64,000 nt of DNA, from NCBI RefSeq assembly GCF_004217565.1, contig NZ_SHLA01000001.1, forward strand, positions 1,922,001 through 1,986,000. The letters run 5' to 3'. The DNA is from Zhihengliuella halotolerans (GTDB lineage Bacteria > Actinomycetota > Actinomycetes > Actinomycetales > Micrococcaceae). The notes under the pieces are model-generated. The model had not been told where the DNA came from. It searched no databases and saw only the letters and a list, made by a program, of their open reading frames with translations. The translations under genes and the position numbers were made by a program. Below are positions 53,167 through 61,531 of this stretch, one piece after another (the first letter of the stretch is position 1; each line of letters starts with the position of its first letter).

Positions 53167-53252
53167 TCGCAATCGGGTGACGGACAACCGAGAACCCCAC
53201 CCGGCGGCCGACCGCGTGCTGGGCAGGCGGAGACGCCCGGTCGGGGCGGCGG

Positions 53253-53948
53253 TTAGTTGTAGGAGGCCAGGACATTGTTGAGGCGCGACGGCGTCGCCGA
53301 TGCGGGTGGCTTTCCGTGGCGCGCGCGGTCCGGTCAGTGGTAATTGAAGTGCCGGTTCCAGACTCCGAGCGCGACAGTCCGTTCGTCTTCTGAGCGCCAG
53401 GTGTGGGCATAGAGCAACTCGACAGCGAGGATGTGGTGGCACCGCTCGATCGGAGTGATGCCATCTGCGGCGAACCAGGTTCTAGCGCGATCGAGGAACC
53501 CGACGCCCGTGACGGCCTTCTCGTCTTCTCAGGCTTCGGTGTAGGCGAGCCTGGAGTGGCCGTCGATCGCGAAGTGCAGGAGGAAGTGCAGGAGTACGTA
53601 GCCGGTCTTGACTCCTCGCGTATTTGTGCCCACAACCGCCTTTACCTCGGAGCTATTTTCCCGTGGACGCACCGTCCTCCGCCGTCAGGGATACGGCCGG
53701 CTTTCTTCACGTCGATATGGACCATGTGGCCGGGACGTTGGGCGATGACCGTCTGCGGCTGCCGATTCGATTCGCCGTTCGGGTCGATGAGCCGCCGTCT
53801 CCGTGCTGTTTATACCGGTTTACCCACTTCGCAGCGGTCGCACGCAAGATGCCCCTCTTGGCGGCGACGTGAGCAGTCGAGCGGGTGCGACAACACGCAA
53901 TGAGCCGGTGGCGACTTCCGGCGTCAGCGGGGCGTTCTTGGGGGTCAC
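53253..53948 (-). pseudogene. Degraded IS481-type transposase
   Basis: Read on the minus strand, the start VTPKNAPLTPE matches IS481 transposases. After a frameshift come HVAAKRG and TAAKWVNRYKQHG, then a gap. A DDE segment RPGHMVHIDVKKAGRIPDGGG is visible in another frame. Later FAIDGHSRLAYTEA, an in-frame stop, DEKAVTGVGFLDRARTWFAADGI and a final NNVLASYN stop follow. At least two frameshifts, two in-frame stops and a missing middle (about 60 residues) mean it is dead. A short duplication, CTGCACTTC, occurs before the AIDGHSR motif. GC content is lower than the core. No clear terminal inverted repeats are visible. Its 5' end overlaps the TPR-like gene by 4 nt. Confidence 0.75.
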
Positions 53949-54454
53949 CCGGCCGCTCCGGGATCGGAGTCTCGACGGACGGTGTCGCGGTTGTCGATGG
54001 CCCTATGGACTTCGCAGATCGCCTCAAGGATGGTCGCACCATAGGGACCTTCGGGCAAAGCAGAACTGTGCTGCTTGGCATTGATGATGTATTTGGCGGC
54101 CACTTCGAACGCGCTCAGGCGGCGTAGGTTGTCGGCAATGTTGAGATAGAGACTTGGGTAGAACCCGGCCACCTGGAGGCTGGCATGGTGTTGTTGGGCG
54201 CGATCATCGGTCAACGAATCGGCAGCATCAAGCGCGCGAATGTCCCAGATGAGCGCTTCTGCCGGCTCTTGGTGGAGGTCAGCCATATAGTGAGCGAGCG
54301 TGCACCGGTGGAGCGGATCGCCCACCGGGCCTATCTGCTGCCAGATCGCCAGCAGGTTGCGTCGGGCCGACTCTTGCTCGCCTTGACGGCCTAAAGCCGC
54401 TGCGTTTCCAATTGCTTCCATTGTCAGGTCGGATGTTGCGGCAGATTCTGTCAT
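53945..54454 (-). CDS. Helical-repeat (TPR-like) protein next to the MerR-clamp gene
   Basis: This 169-residue, mostly helical protein has the sequence AAALGRQGEQESARRNLLAIWQQIGPVGDPLHRCTLAHYMADLHQEPAEALIWDIRALDAADSLTDDRAQQHHASLQVAGFYPSLYLNIADNLRRLSAFEVAAKYI. The repeating pattern of small and aromatic residues is TPR-like (two or three repeats). It resembles tetratricopeptide-like proteins of streptomycetes and other actinobacteria. The ATG at 54454 follows TAGAAC (54462-54467) by 7 nt, so longer in-frame starts are rejected. The C-terminal 25 residues border an IS481 remnant and may have been altered by it. Role unknown. Confidence 0.65.
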   Translation of the reverse strand: MTESAATSDLTMEAIGNAAALGRQGEQESARRNLLAIWQQIGPVGDPLHRCTLAHYMADLHQEPAEALIWDIRALDAADSLTDDRAQQHHASLQVAGFYPSLYLNIADNLRRLSAFEVAAKYIINAKQHSSALPEGPYGATILEAICEVHRAIDNRDTVRRDSDPGAAG

Positions 54455-54512
54455 GAGTTCGGTTCTATTCTTGAGGTCTTTTCGGGGCATGGTTTTGTAG
54501 AACAGTTGCACC

Positions 54513-55586
54513 TCACGCCGTTGGGGTCGTCCGATCGGGCAGACCGGCTCGACAGGGCATGACGAGTGTGGTGAGATCGCCATCGTCGGCCGATCGGATG
54601 GTGGCTGGCTGGTAAGTCCCACGCAGATCAATCAGCACGTCGTTGCCCAGTGCATGCCTTAACGCGGGAAATAACGTTGTCAACTCGAACCACACCGTCA
54701 CATCCAGACCCTTCGCTGTGCCATTGAGAGCCATATCCGTACCCGACAAAAGCAAGCTGGACCGGCCGCCCGAGATCCGCAGTCCGATCGTCGCCGGCGC
54801 GTGCTCGAGAGCCTTAAGGACCTGCCGCCTCTCGATAGTGAGGCGATGAGTCACTTCAGGTAAAGAGCCCAAAAGAAGCCTGTAGTCAGGGAAGATTTCG
54901 GTGTGCAGGCGGCAGTGGGCGACCCCATCCTCCGCGCGAAAGTAAAAACTCAGCTCGCTCACTTCTAGTGTCACCGTGGGGCTTCGGCGCAGCCAGGAGA
55001 GCGTCGCTTGGACATCTTCGCCCACCAGTGTCCCTGACCACGAAACACTAGACGCCTTGCTAGGTACTAGCGTTCTTGTAGCTAGGCGATACCGATCCGT
55101 CGTTGTCAGTGAGATTGAGCCGGGGTCGGCTTCCAAACGGATACCCGCCAAGGCCGGGGCCTCCGGGTCGTGAACAGTCGATGCCAGGACCTCGTCGATC
55201 GCCGCCGCGATGACCGGACCCGAAAGCGCACCGATCACGATGCCGGGGTCCGCTACGAGGGAGGCCTTAAGCATCTCAGCCGTCCGTTGCACTGAGGCGG
55301 CTTCTGCGCTGGCCTTCGCCATCTGCTGGTCGATGAGTAGTGCAGCTTCAGTAGTAGAAACGGTGAAAAAGCGCCCGATAGTCGACAACGGCATCCCGAT
55401 CTCGCGAAGCTGACGCAATTGCGAGGCAGGCAATACTTGGGACTCACCATAGAACCGGTAACTCGTTAACGGGTCCACCAGTTCAGGTCGGAGCACGTCA
55501 GCATCGTCATAGAACCGCAAGGCGCTCGTTGTCAGTCCGACGCGTTTCGCGAACGCACCAATCGGCATCAAATCAGGATCAGTCAC
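54513..55586 (-). CDS. MerR-type HTH fused to DNA polymerase III beta-clamp-like domains
   Basis: This 357-residue protein begins with a MerR helix-turn-helix (residues about 6-75: MPIGAFAKRVGLTTSALRFYDDADVLRP and SQLRQLREIGMPLSTI) and a linker helix (80-115). Residues about 118-346 look like domains II and III of the bacterial sliding clamp. They carry TTDRYRLAT at 162-170 (clamp TDGHRLA), EIFPDYRLLLG at 230-240 (clamp FPDYRRVLP) and the terminal TTLVMPCR at 339-346 (clamp VVMPMRL). Clamp domain I is absent and the MerR domain takes its place. GTG 55586 is 6 nt from CATGAT (55593-55598), with TTGACC at -35. The TPR-like gene follows 58 nt later. Confidence 0.85.
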   Translation of the reverse strand: MTDPDLMPIGAFAKRVGLTTSALRFYDDADVLRPELVDPLTSYRFYGESQVLPASQLRQLREIGMPLSTIGRFFTVSTTEAALLIDQQMAKASAEAASVQRTAEMLKASLVADPGIVIGALSGPVIAAAIDEVLASTVHDPEAPALAGIRLEADPGSISLTTTDRYRLATRTLVPSKASSVSWSGTLVGEDVQATLSWLRRSPTVTLEVSELSFYFRAEDGVAHCRLHTEIFPDYRLLLGSLPEVTHRLTIERRQVLKALEHAPATIGLRISGGRSSLLLSGTDMALNGTAKGLDVTVWFELTTLFPALRHALGNDVLIDLRGTYQPATIRSADDGDLTTLVMPCRAGLPDRTTPTA

Positions 55587-55663
55587 ACGACCATCATGGA
55601 GCTTCAACCAACTCGAAGGTCAACCCGAGCTGTCACCGTCAACAACCTCCTGGCCAACAACAG

Positions 55664-55843
55664 CTAGTTGTCGTCCTCGTGGATCTCGTCGAAGCCGGTC
55701 TTGGCGGCCGCTTCCTTGCGGTGCTCCTCGTCCTCAGCGTGGTGCTTGAGCTCGTCGAGGTGCTCGCGTTCCAGGTCCTCGGAGCCGAAGTCGTGATCGG
55801 CGAACCGGTGGTCACCCACCTGCTTCTCGGTCTGCGTGCTCAT
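55664..55843 (-). CDS. Short charged protein, unknown
   Basis: This 59-residue acidic/basic helical peptide (STQTEKQVGDHRFADHDFGSEDLEREHLDELKHHAEDEEHRKEAAAK) has no hydrophobic core, signal or cysteine. GGGAG precedes the ATG at 55843. It resembles the small abundant charged stress peptides of actinobacteria but matches no family I know. It lies between the MerR-clamp gene and the TEX30-like hydrolase on the other strand. Confidence 0.5.
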   Translation of the reverse strand: MSTQTEKQVGDHRFADHDFGSEDLEREHLDELKHHAEDEEHRKEAAAKTGFDEIHEDDN

Positions 55844-55988
55844 GGCCTCTCCTTCCCGTTCCAACCTCCAGAGGCGGTCCGTCGTGCCCCGCCCCTGCTG
55901 GTACTTCGGATCGTAGACCCGCCCCGCGCCGGGCTCAAGACCTGTACCGCATCAATTCGGGACCGGTTCGGATGCCAGAATGTCCCCC

Positions 55989-56708
55989 ATGAGCATCACG
56001 CGCATCCCCGTGTCCATCCCCGTTGCCGCCGAGACCCCGAAGGGCCTCGTCGAGACCGAGGTGAGCGGCCTCTGGGCCGAGCCCGCGGACGGCGAGCCGC
56101 GCGGCGTCGTCGTGCTGGCCCACGGCGCCGGGGCCGGCATGGCGCACCCGTTCCTGGCGGGGTTCGCCGAGGCCCTGGCCGGGCTCGGATACGCCGTGCT
56201 GCGCTTCAACTTCCCCTACATGGAGGCCGGGAAGAAGTTCCCGGACCGCCCGCCGCTGGCGGTCGGCACGTGGAACTCGGTCCTCGCGTACGCGGCGAAG
56301 GAGAAGGCCACGACGGCGTCGCGCATCGTGGCGGCCGGCAAGTCCTTCGGGGCGCGCATGGCGTCAGTGGCGGTGGCCGAGGGTATGGAGGCGGCTGCAC
56401 TCGTGCACCTGGGCTACCCGTTGCACCCGCCGGGCAAGCCGGAGAAGCTGCGCGATGGGCACCTGTACGGCATCGGGATCCCGCAGCTCTTCGTCGAGGG
56501 CACGCGGGACACGTTCGCGCGCGTCGACCTGATGGAGCAGGTGGCCGCGAAGCTCGAGGACGCGCAGCCGGGGAAGGCCGCGCTGACGTGGGTCGAGGGC
56601 GGTGACCACTCGTTCAACGTCAAGGGCCTCAAACGGGAGCCGGAGGAGGCCGGCGCGTCGCTCGCGCCGCTCGTCGCGGAGTTCCTGACCGAGGCCGCCC
56701 GGACGTAG
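55989..56708 (+). CDS. Alpha/beta-hydrolase of the KANL3/TEX30 type
   Basis: This 239-residue protein has VVVLAHGAGAGMAHPFLAGFAEALAG (oxyanion loop), RFNFPYMEAGKKFPDRPP, the nucleophile elbow AAGKSFGARMASVA (Ser) and a late EGTRDTF and GGDHSFNVKG supplying Asp and His. This is the KANL3/TEX30 group of hydrolases, whose substrates are mostly unknown. ATG 55989 is preferred over one 3 codons earlier because CAGAAT (55976-55981) is 7 nt upstream. A hairpin ends it. Confidence 0.85.
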   Translation: MSITRIPVSIPVAAETPKGLVETEVSGLWAEPADGEPRGVVVLAHGAGAGMAHPFLAGFAEALAGLGYAVLRFNFPYMEAGKKFPDRPPLAVGTWNSVLAYAAKEKATTASRIVAAGKSFGARMASVAVAEGMEAAALVHLGYPLHPPGKPEKLRDGHLYGIGIPQLFVEGTRDTFARVDLMEQVAAKLEDAQPGKAALTWVEGGDHSFNVKGLKREPEEAGASLAPLVAEFLTEAART

Positions 56709-56713
56709 GCGTC

Positions 56714-56732
56714 CGGCCGGCGATCCCGGCCG
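56714..56732. terminator. Bidirectional hairpin between two convergent hydrolase genes
   Basis: CGGCCGG (56714-56720) and CCGGCCG (56726-56732) pair around a 5-nt loop in the 41-nt gap between the two hydrolase genes. Confidence 0.55.
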
Positions 56733-56749
56733 AACGACACCCGCAGCCG

Positions 56750-57445
56750 TCAGCCGACGACGTCGGCCAGCAGCCGCCCCAGCTCCGCCGGGCGGGTCAG
56801 TTGGGGCCAGTGGCCCGTGGGCAGTTCTTTGATGCTCAGGTCCTTGATCTGGGCGAGCTCGCTCGTGAACGGCGCCCCGGCCTCCATCCAGGATCGGATC
56901 TGGGCCGCGGAGAACTCACACGCGATGACGGTGGCGGGGATCTCGAAGCGGGCGTCGTTGCGCACGGATTGCGGCTCGCTGGCGACGAGCGCCGGCTCCG
57001 GGACGGCCATGCGCCGAAACTCCTGGCGGAGCTCGTCGCTCAGGTCGGTGAGGTCGGCGTCGTCGAACACCTCCCACCCCGGCAGCGGAATGGAACAGCC
57101 GACGGCGGGGAGTTCGTCGTTGATGACTCCCCCGTCGGGCAGGGGCACGGCGTCGACGTAGATCAAGTGCGCCACGCGGCCCGGCCGAGCGTCTGCGGCC
57201 GCCTGGATGATCGCGGCGCCGCCCGAGTGCCCCACGAGCACGGCCGGCGCGTCGATCGAGTCCAGAACGTCCACGACGGCGTTGACGTGGTCGCGCAGGC
57301 CGATGCCGTGTCGGCTGGCGATCGGCGACTCCTTCCCGGGCAGAGTCATGGCGAGTGTGCGGTGGCCGGCGGCTTCAAGATCGCGCGTGACCGGGTTCCA
57401 GGAAGCGCCGTCGAGCCAGAATCCGGGGATCAAAATGACATCCAT
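56750..57445 (-). CDS. Alpha/beta-hydrolase (esterase-like)
   Basis: This 231-residue hydrolase has an oxyanion stretch LIPGFWLDGASWNPVTRDLEAAG, the nucleophile elbow LVGHSGGAAI (Ser74), YVDAVPLPDGG with the acidic region, and a C-terminal LPTGHWPQL supplying the catalytic His at about residue 212. It belongs to the broad group that includes salicylate-esterase-like and EstA-like enzymes; the substrate is unknown. The ATG follows TAGCGT by 6 nt. It is convergent with the TEX30-like gene. Confidence 0.85.
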   Translation of the reverse strand: MDVILIPGFWLDGASWNPVTRDLEAAGHRTLAMTLPGKESPIASRHGIGLRDHVNAVVDVLDSIDAPAVLVGHSGGAAIIQAAADARPGRVAHLIYVDAVPLPDGGVINDELPAVGCSIPLPGWEVFDDADLTDLSDELRQEFRRMAVPEPALVASEPQSVRNDARFEIPATVIACEFSAAQIRSWMEAGAPFTSELAQIKDLSIKELPTGHWPQLTRPAELGRLLADVVG

Positions 57446-57506
57446 ACGCAGACGCTACCGCGTCCGGGCGACCGGGAACAGTGACGGGCTCCGCGAATCG
57501 GCCGCG

Positions 57507-58715
57507 CTACGCTCCGACGGGCGTGACGCGCGGGATCGGACGGGTCGGGCCCTCCTGGGCGCGGCGCGACGGCGGCTGGCCCCGGCCGACGAACGACGCG
57601 ATGCCGACGCCCGCGAAGGTTACGGCGGCCGCAGCGGCGAGGGCCACCTGCCCGCCGTAGGCGTCGATGAGGACGCCCGCGGCGGAACTGCCGCCGGCGA
57701 TGCCAACGAGCTGCGCCGTCGTGCTCCAGCCGAAGGCCTCGGCAACGTCGGACGAGGCGACCGCCGTGGACGTCATGTGCGTGATGGCGGCGATGACCGG
57801 GGCGATGCCCGCGCCGGCGATGACGCCGGCGGCGAGGACCCACCAGAAGCCGGTCTGCATCGAGGCCAGGGCCAGGCCGACGCCGACGAGGCCGAGGCGC
57901 TTGGCGAGCGACCAGCGGGTGAGCCGGCGCTGGCCGACGAGGAACCCGGCTGCAAGCGACGAGGCGCACAGGGCCGCGAGGATCACGCCGGCCTGAACGC
58001 CGCCGTGGCCGAAGTTCGCGACGACGGCGGCCTCCATCATGGCGGTGGCCGCGGAGATGACGAACCCGACCGCGAGGACCATGAGCAGGGCGTGCGAGCG
58101 CAGGACGGAGCCGAGGCGCCCGGTGGGCTCGCCAGAGACGGCGTGCACAACCTGCGGGGCGGTCAGGAACCAAATCCCGCCGGTGACCAGCAGGGCCGCA
58201 GCAGCGAGGATGCCGAGGGCGCTGTGGATCGAGAGCGAGAGGAACGTGACGATGACCGGGCCGAAGATCCAGATGATCTCCTGGACGGAGGCGTCGAACG
58301 CGAAGAGCGCGGTGCGCTGCTTGGGGGCGACGAGCGAGGGGTAGAGCGAGCGCGCGGCCGGTTGGATGGGCGGCGTGGAGGCGCCGGCGATGAACGCGAT
58401 GACCGCGTAGAGCGGCACGGACAGTCCGGGGATCGCGAGCGAGACGGTGGCGAGGGCGGCGATCGTCAGGGTGACGCCGATGACCCGGAACATGCCGAAG
58501 CGGCCGAAGATGCGGCTCGTCAGCGGTCCGGCGATGGCCTGGCCGATCGCGAGCGCGGCGAGGACGAGGCCTGCTGCGGCGTAGGAGTCGTGCTGGCGCT
58601 GCACGTGGATGAGCGCGGCGAGGGAGAGCATGCCCGCCGGGAATCGCGCGATGAGCTGCGAGACCACGATGCGGAACACACCCCGGGTACGGAAGAGATC
58701 GCGGTAGTTCGTCAC
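57507..58715 (-). CDS. MFS transporter
   Basis: This 402-residue, 12-helix carrier has YRDLFRTRGVFRIVVSQLIARFPAGMLSLAALIHVQ in the first helix, AIGQAIAGPLTSRIFGRFGMFRVIG as the helix 2-3 loop, and a second-half AGFLVGQRRLTRWSLAKRLG loop. It is probably a drug or metabolite exporter; the substrate cannot be told. The GTG at 58715 is preferred over upstream frames because TATCGT (58722-58727) lies 6 nt before it. It is divergent from the VapBC operon. Confidence 0.83.
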   Translation of the reverse strand: MTNYRDLFRTRGVFRIVVSQLIARFPAGMLSLAALIHVQRQHDSYAAAGLVLAALAIGQAIAGPLTSRIFGRFGMFRVIGVTLTIAALATVSLAIPGLSVPLYAVIAFIAGASTPPIQPAARSLYPSLVAPKQRTALFAFDASVQEIIWIFGPVIVTFLSLSIHSALGILAAAALLVTGGIWFLTAPQVVHAVSGEPTGRLGSVLRSHALLMVLAVGFVISAATAMMEAAVVANFGHGGVQAGVILAALCASSLAAGFLVGQRRLTRWSLAKRLGLVGVGLALASMQTGFWWVLAAGVIAGAGIAPVIAAITHMTSTAVASSDVAEAFGWSTTAQLVGIAGGSSAAGVLIDAYGGQVALAAAAAVTFAGVGIASFVGRGQPPSRRAQEGPTRPIPRVTPVGA

Positions 58716-58806
58716 CGACCCACGATATCGCAGCGTGCAACATACTGCATCATGAAGTGCATCACCATGAGCGGCGTCACAGCCTCTCGCGTCGCGCAGG
58801 CCGTCG

Positions 58807-58824
58807 ATATACAATGGTTTATAT
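58807..58824 (+). promoter_or_regulatory. AT-rich dyad upstream of vapB
   Basis: ATATA (58807-58811) and TATAT (58820-58824) form an inverted repeat spaced by 8 nt, just before the AGAGGAGG ribosome-binding site. VapB-VapC complexes usually bind such AT-rich operators to autoregulate. Confidence 0.45.
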
Positions 58825-58840
58825 AGAGGAGGTTCCCATC

Positions 58841-59071
58841 ATGGCTATTACAAGCATCGACATTTCCGGCGACCTGCTCCGGCAGGCCCGGAGCCTGACC
58901 GGCGCAAGCTCCAATCGCGAGGTGGTCGACCTAGCGCTCCGACGCCTGATCGCGCACAAGTCCAAGCAGCAGATGGTTGATGCCATCAGCCAGCTGGCCG
59001 ACCTCCCGTCGGGCCTTCATGCACCGACGATCAAGCCCGGGCAGCCTGACCAGCACCGAGACGCCCAGTAG
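58841..59071 (+). CDS. vapB: VapB-type antitoxin
   Basis: This 76-residue protein has a ribbon-helix-helix-like N-terminus (ITSIDISGDLLRQARSLTGASSNREVVDLALRRLIAHKSKQQMVDAISQLADL), matching the VapB family that binds operator DNA. A flexible C-terminus (about 55-76) would wrap and inhibit the VapC toxin. A strong AGAGGAGG element precedes the ATG, and an AT-rich dyad sits just upstream. The next gene, vapC, starts 4 nt after its stop. Confidence 0.85.
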   Translation: MAITSIDISGDLLRQARSLTGASSNREVVDLALRRLIAHKSKQQMVDAISQLADLPSGLHAPTIKPGQPDQHRDAQ

Positions 59072-59075
59072 AAGC

Positions 59076-59483
59076 ATGACCGACTACCTGGTCGACAATT
59101 CAGTCTGGTCCCGAGTGGCCCAGCAAGTTCCTCGTGTTCTTGCCCGGGTCAACGCGATCGTTGCCAGCCCATCGGACGCGTTCGTCACCTGCCCACCCCA
59201 GGTACTGGAGTTCTGCCACTCCGCCCCGCCAGATCAACACGAGCGTTACGTTGATGCGATCATGCTGGGCTTTCCACTCGAGCACCATCCGAACGAACAT
59301 TTCGTTCTGGGCATCCAGCAGGCGCTCTGGTCTCACGGACTGCATCGTGCAGCCGGCCCAACCGACATTCTCATCGCCTCGTATGCCATCCTCAACGAGG
59401 CCACCGTCCTCGCCTGCGATCAGGACTACAGCCACATCGCGCGCGTCGACGACAGGCTCGCTTACGAGTATTTGTCCCCTTGA
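59076..59483 (+). CDS. vapC: VapC-type PIN ribonuclease toxin
   Basis: This 135-residue PIN-domain protein has acidic residues D7 (YLVDNSVW), E45 (QVLEFCH), D97 (PTDILIASYA) and D115/D117 (ACDQDYSHIA) placed as the metal-binding catalytic set. VapC toxins cut tRNA or rRNA and are neutralised by VapB. The gene follows vapB by 4 nt. The antitoxin-first order and AT-rich operator fit a complete type II module; the RNA target is not predictable. Confidence 0.88.
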   Translation: MTDYLVDNSVWSRVAQQVPRVLARVNAIVASPSDAFVTCPPQVLEFCHSAPPDQHERYVDAIMLGFPLEHHPNEHFVLGIQQALWSHGLHRAAGPTDILIASYAILNEATVLACDQDYSHIARVDDRLAYEYLSP

Positions 59484-59534
59484 ACACCGAGTGAGACATC
59501 GCCGCAACGAGCGCTGATGTCGATGGGACGCCGC

Positions 59535-59837
59535 CTACTCCCGCAGCGGCGAGCCCGCCACCTCGAAGCGCATGCCCTCCATGCGCCCGGACAGGATCGG
59601 CCTCGCCTCGGCGATGGAGGCCTGCACCCCGGGCAGCTGTAGGGACGCGGCGTGGGCCTCTGCGCTGACCCAGAGCTCCGACACGAACACGGCCTCGGGG
59701 TCTTCGTCATTCACCCCCACCTCGTAGAGCAGGCAGCCGGCGTCGGCGAGCTCGGCGGACGGGCGGGTGAGGATCTCCACGAGGGCGTCGCGGTTTCCGG
59801 GGGTGGCCTCGAGCAGGCCGACATTTGCATAGGTCAT
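59535..59837 (-). CDS. Antibiotic-biosynthesis-monooxygenase-like (ABM) protein
   Basis: This 100-residue protein has the ABM ferredoxin-like fold: YANVGLLEATPGNRDALVEILTRPSAELADAGCLLYEVGVNDEDPEAVFVSELWVSAEAHAASLQLPGVQASI. Such small dimeric proteins act as quinol or aldehyde monooxygenases or bind heme, and the substrate is unknown. The start at 59837 is fixed by TACGTT (59844-59849) 6 nt upstream. It is convergent with vapC. Confidence 0.83.
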   Translation of the reverse strand: MTYANVGLLEATPGNRDALVEILTRPSAELADAGCLLYEVGVNDEDPEAVFVSELWVSAEAHAASLQLPGVQASIAEARPILSGRMEGMRFEVAGSPLRE

Positions 59838-59935
59838 GTCCTCAACGTAGCGGGGCGCGCCCACATCTGGAAGGCCTCCCTTGTCCGCCCCGGATAGACT
59901 GAACCCCGCCCTTGCCCACGACCGACGAGGATCAC

Positions 59936-60514
59936 GTGACCGAGAACCAGGACATCGCCGCTCTGATCGGCCAGCGCGTGCGCTCGCTGCGCAACAAACG
60001 CGCGTGGACCCTCGACGACCTCGCGAACCGCTCCGGCGTCAGCCGTCGCACGCTGGTCACGATCGAGCAGGGGCAGGCGAACCCGTCGATCGCGGTGCTT
60101 TCCTCGATCGGAGACGCCCTGGGCGTCTCTTTCGTCGCGCTCGTGGAGACGGAGCCGCGCGAGCAGATCCGCGTGATCCGCGCGGGCGAGGGACCGCGCA
60201 TCTGGCAGGGGAACGACGGCGGCTCGGCCCACCTGGCCGGGTCCCTTCCGGGCGCTAACGTGGCCGAGCTGTGGGAGTTTCGCATGGCCCCGGGCGAGGG
60301 CTATCTGGGGCAGCCGCACCCGGGCGGGACGCGCGAGCTGGTGCACGTGGCCTCGGGCGAGCTGACGCTGAGCGTGCTCGATCAGGAGTACGTGCTCACC
60401 GAGGGCGACGCAGCCACGCACCCGGCGGACGTGCCCCACGGCTACCGCAACGACGGCGACGGACCGGTGGTCTTCTCCAACCTGGTGCAATACCCGAGCC
60501 CGCAGGACACTTGA
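59936..60514 (+). CDS. XRE-HTH plus cupin regulator
   Basis: This 192-residue protein has an N-terminal XRE helix-turn-helix (LIGQRVRSLRNKRAWTLDDLANRSGVSRRTLVTIEQGQANPSIAVLSSIGDALG) and a C-terminal cupin barrel (ELWEFRMAPGEGYLGQPHPGGTRELVHVASGELTLSVLDQEYVLTEGDAATHPADVPHGYRN) that would bind a small ligand. The GTG at 59936 has GAGG five bases upstream; the frame also has a TTG at 59912. TAGACT at 59895-59900 is the -10 box. The likely role is repression of nearby metabolism genes, unproven. Confidence 0.87.
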   Translation: MTENQDIAALIGQRVRSLRNKRAWTLDDLANRSGVSRRTLVTIEQGQANPSIAVLSSIGDALGVSFVALVETEPREQIRVIRAGEGPRIWQGNDGGSAHLAGSLPGANVAELWEFRMAPGEGYLGQPHPGGTRELVHVASGELTLSVLDQEYVLTEGDAATHPADVPHGYRNDGDGPVVFSNLVQYPSPQDT

Positions 60515-60584
60515 CCTACCGGACCAAACTCCCGGCCGAGCAGCCGACCCGCCCCGCAGAGCAGCCGGCCTGCCCCGCGGCCCG

Positions 60585-61421
60585 CTACTCGAAGTAGCGG
60601 GCCATCTTCTTGGCGACCATGGTCACGACTTTGGCCGGCAGCCGCCGGGAGAGCCGGTCCATCATGACGGCGTCCTTGCCGATCAGCACGCGCGGCTTGC
60701 CGGTCTCGACAGCGCGGACGATCTCCGCGGCGGCGTCCTCGGGGCTCGTGAGCGTAGGCTCCTTGTGCTTCTTGGGTTTCTTGCCCTTCTTGACCGCAGT
60801 CACAGGCTTCACGGCCGCAGGGCGCATCTCGACGCCGGAGTTGGCCGTGATGTTCGTGGAGATCGCGCCGGGGAACACCACGGTCACGGCAAGCTTCGTC
60901 CCCTGGTGCTCGGCCCGCAGCCCCTCGGTGAACAGCTTCACGGCTGCCTTCGACGCCCCGTAGGCGCTCTGTCCCGGGAACGGAACCAGTGCGCCCATGC
61001 TGGACACGTTGACGATCGCGGCGTACGGGCGGGACTCAAGCTCCGGCAGGAACGCCTGCGAGGTGTTGACGGTGCCCCAGAAGTTCACGTTCATCACACG
61101 CTCGATGACCTCGCAGCCGAGCTCGGAGAGCGGCGTGAACTCGTGGATGATGCCGGCGACGTTGATGAGCCCGTCGACCTTTCCGTGGGCCTCCTTGACG
61201 GCGGCCGGCAGCGCGCCGACGGCCTCGCGGTCGGTGATGTCGATGGCGTGGGTGCTCAACAGTTCCCCCGCATTGGCCAGGCGGGCGGTCTCGGCCAGTG
61301 CGCCGGCGTCGAGGTCGACTGCGGCGACGCGCGAGTTCCGGCCCAGCAGCTGCAGGACGACCTCGCGGCCGATCCCGTTGCCGCCGCCCGTGACGACGAA
61401 AACGTTCTGAATGATTTCCAT
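60585..61421 (-). CDS. SDR oxidoreductase
   Basis: This 278-residue SDR has VFVVTGGGNGIGREVVLQLLGRNSRVAAVDLDAGAL, the NVAGIIHEFTPL region, the catalytic VSSMGALVPFPGQSAYGASKAAVKLF (Ser, Tyr, Lys) and a VFPGAISTNI segment. A basic insert KPVTAVKKGKKPKKHKEPTLTSPEDAA near residues 203-230 is unusual. The C-terminus is helical (PAKVVTMVAKKMARYF), suggesting membrane association as in fatty-aldehyde-type SDRs. The substrate is unknown. Confidence 0.83.
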   Translation of the reverse strand: MEIIQNVFVVTGGGNGIGREVVLQLLGRNSRVAAVDLDAGALAETARLANAGELLSTHAIDITDREAVGALPAAVKEAHGKVDGLINVAGIIHEFTPLSELGCEVIERVMNVNFWGTVNTSQAFLPELESRPYAAIVNVSSMGALVPFPGQSAYGASKAAVKLFTEGLRAEHQGTKLAVTVVFPGAISTNITANSGVEMRPAAVKPVTAVKKGKKPKKHKEPTLTSPEDAAAEIVRAVETGKPRVLIGKDAVMMDRLSRRLPAKVVTMVAKKMARYFE

Positions 61422-61531
61422 GGCGTGTATCTCGTCTCCCGTAGAGGTCAGGTCTGCGCCGCGGCGCTCATCTCCACACTAACCGGCGGCCCCGCTCCCC
61501 CGCCCGTGTTAGTCGGATCTATCATGGGGAC

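Noticed and set aside
59484-59534. Hairpin between vapC and the ABM gene
   Set aside because: The ACATC/GATGT arms are short with a long loop and no supporting feature.
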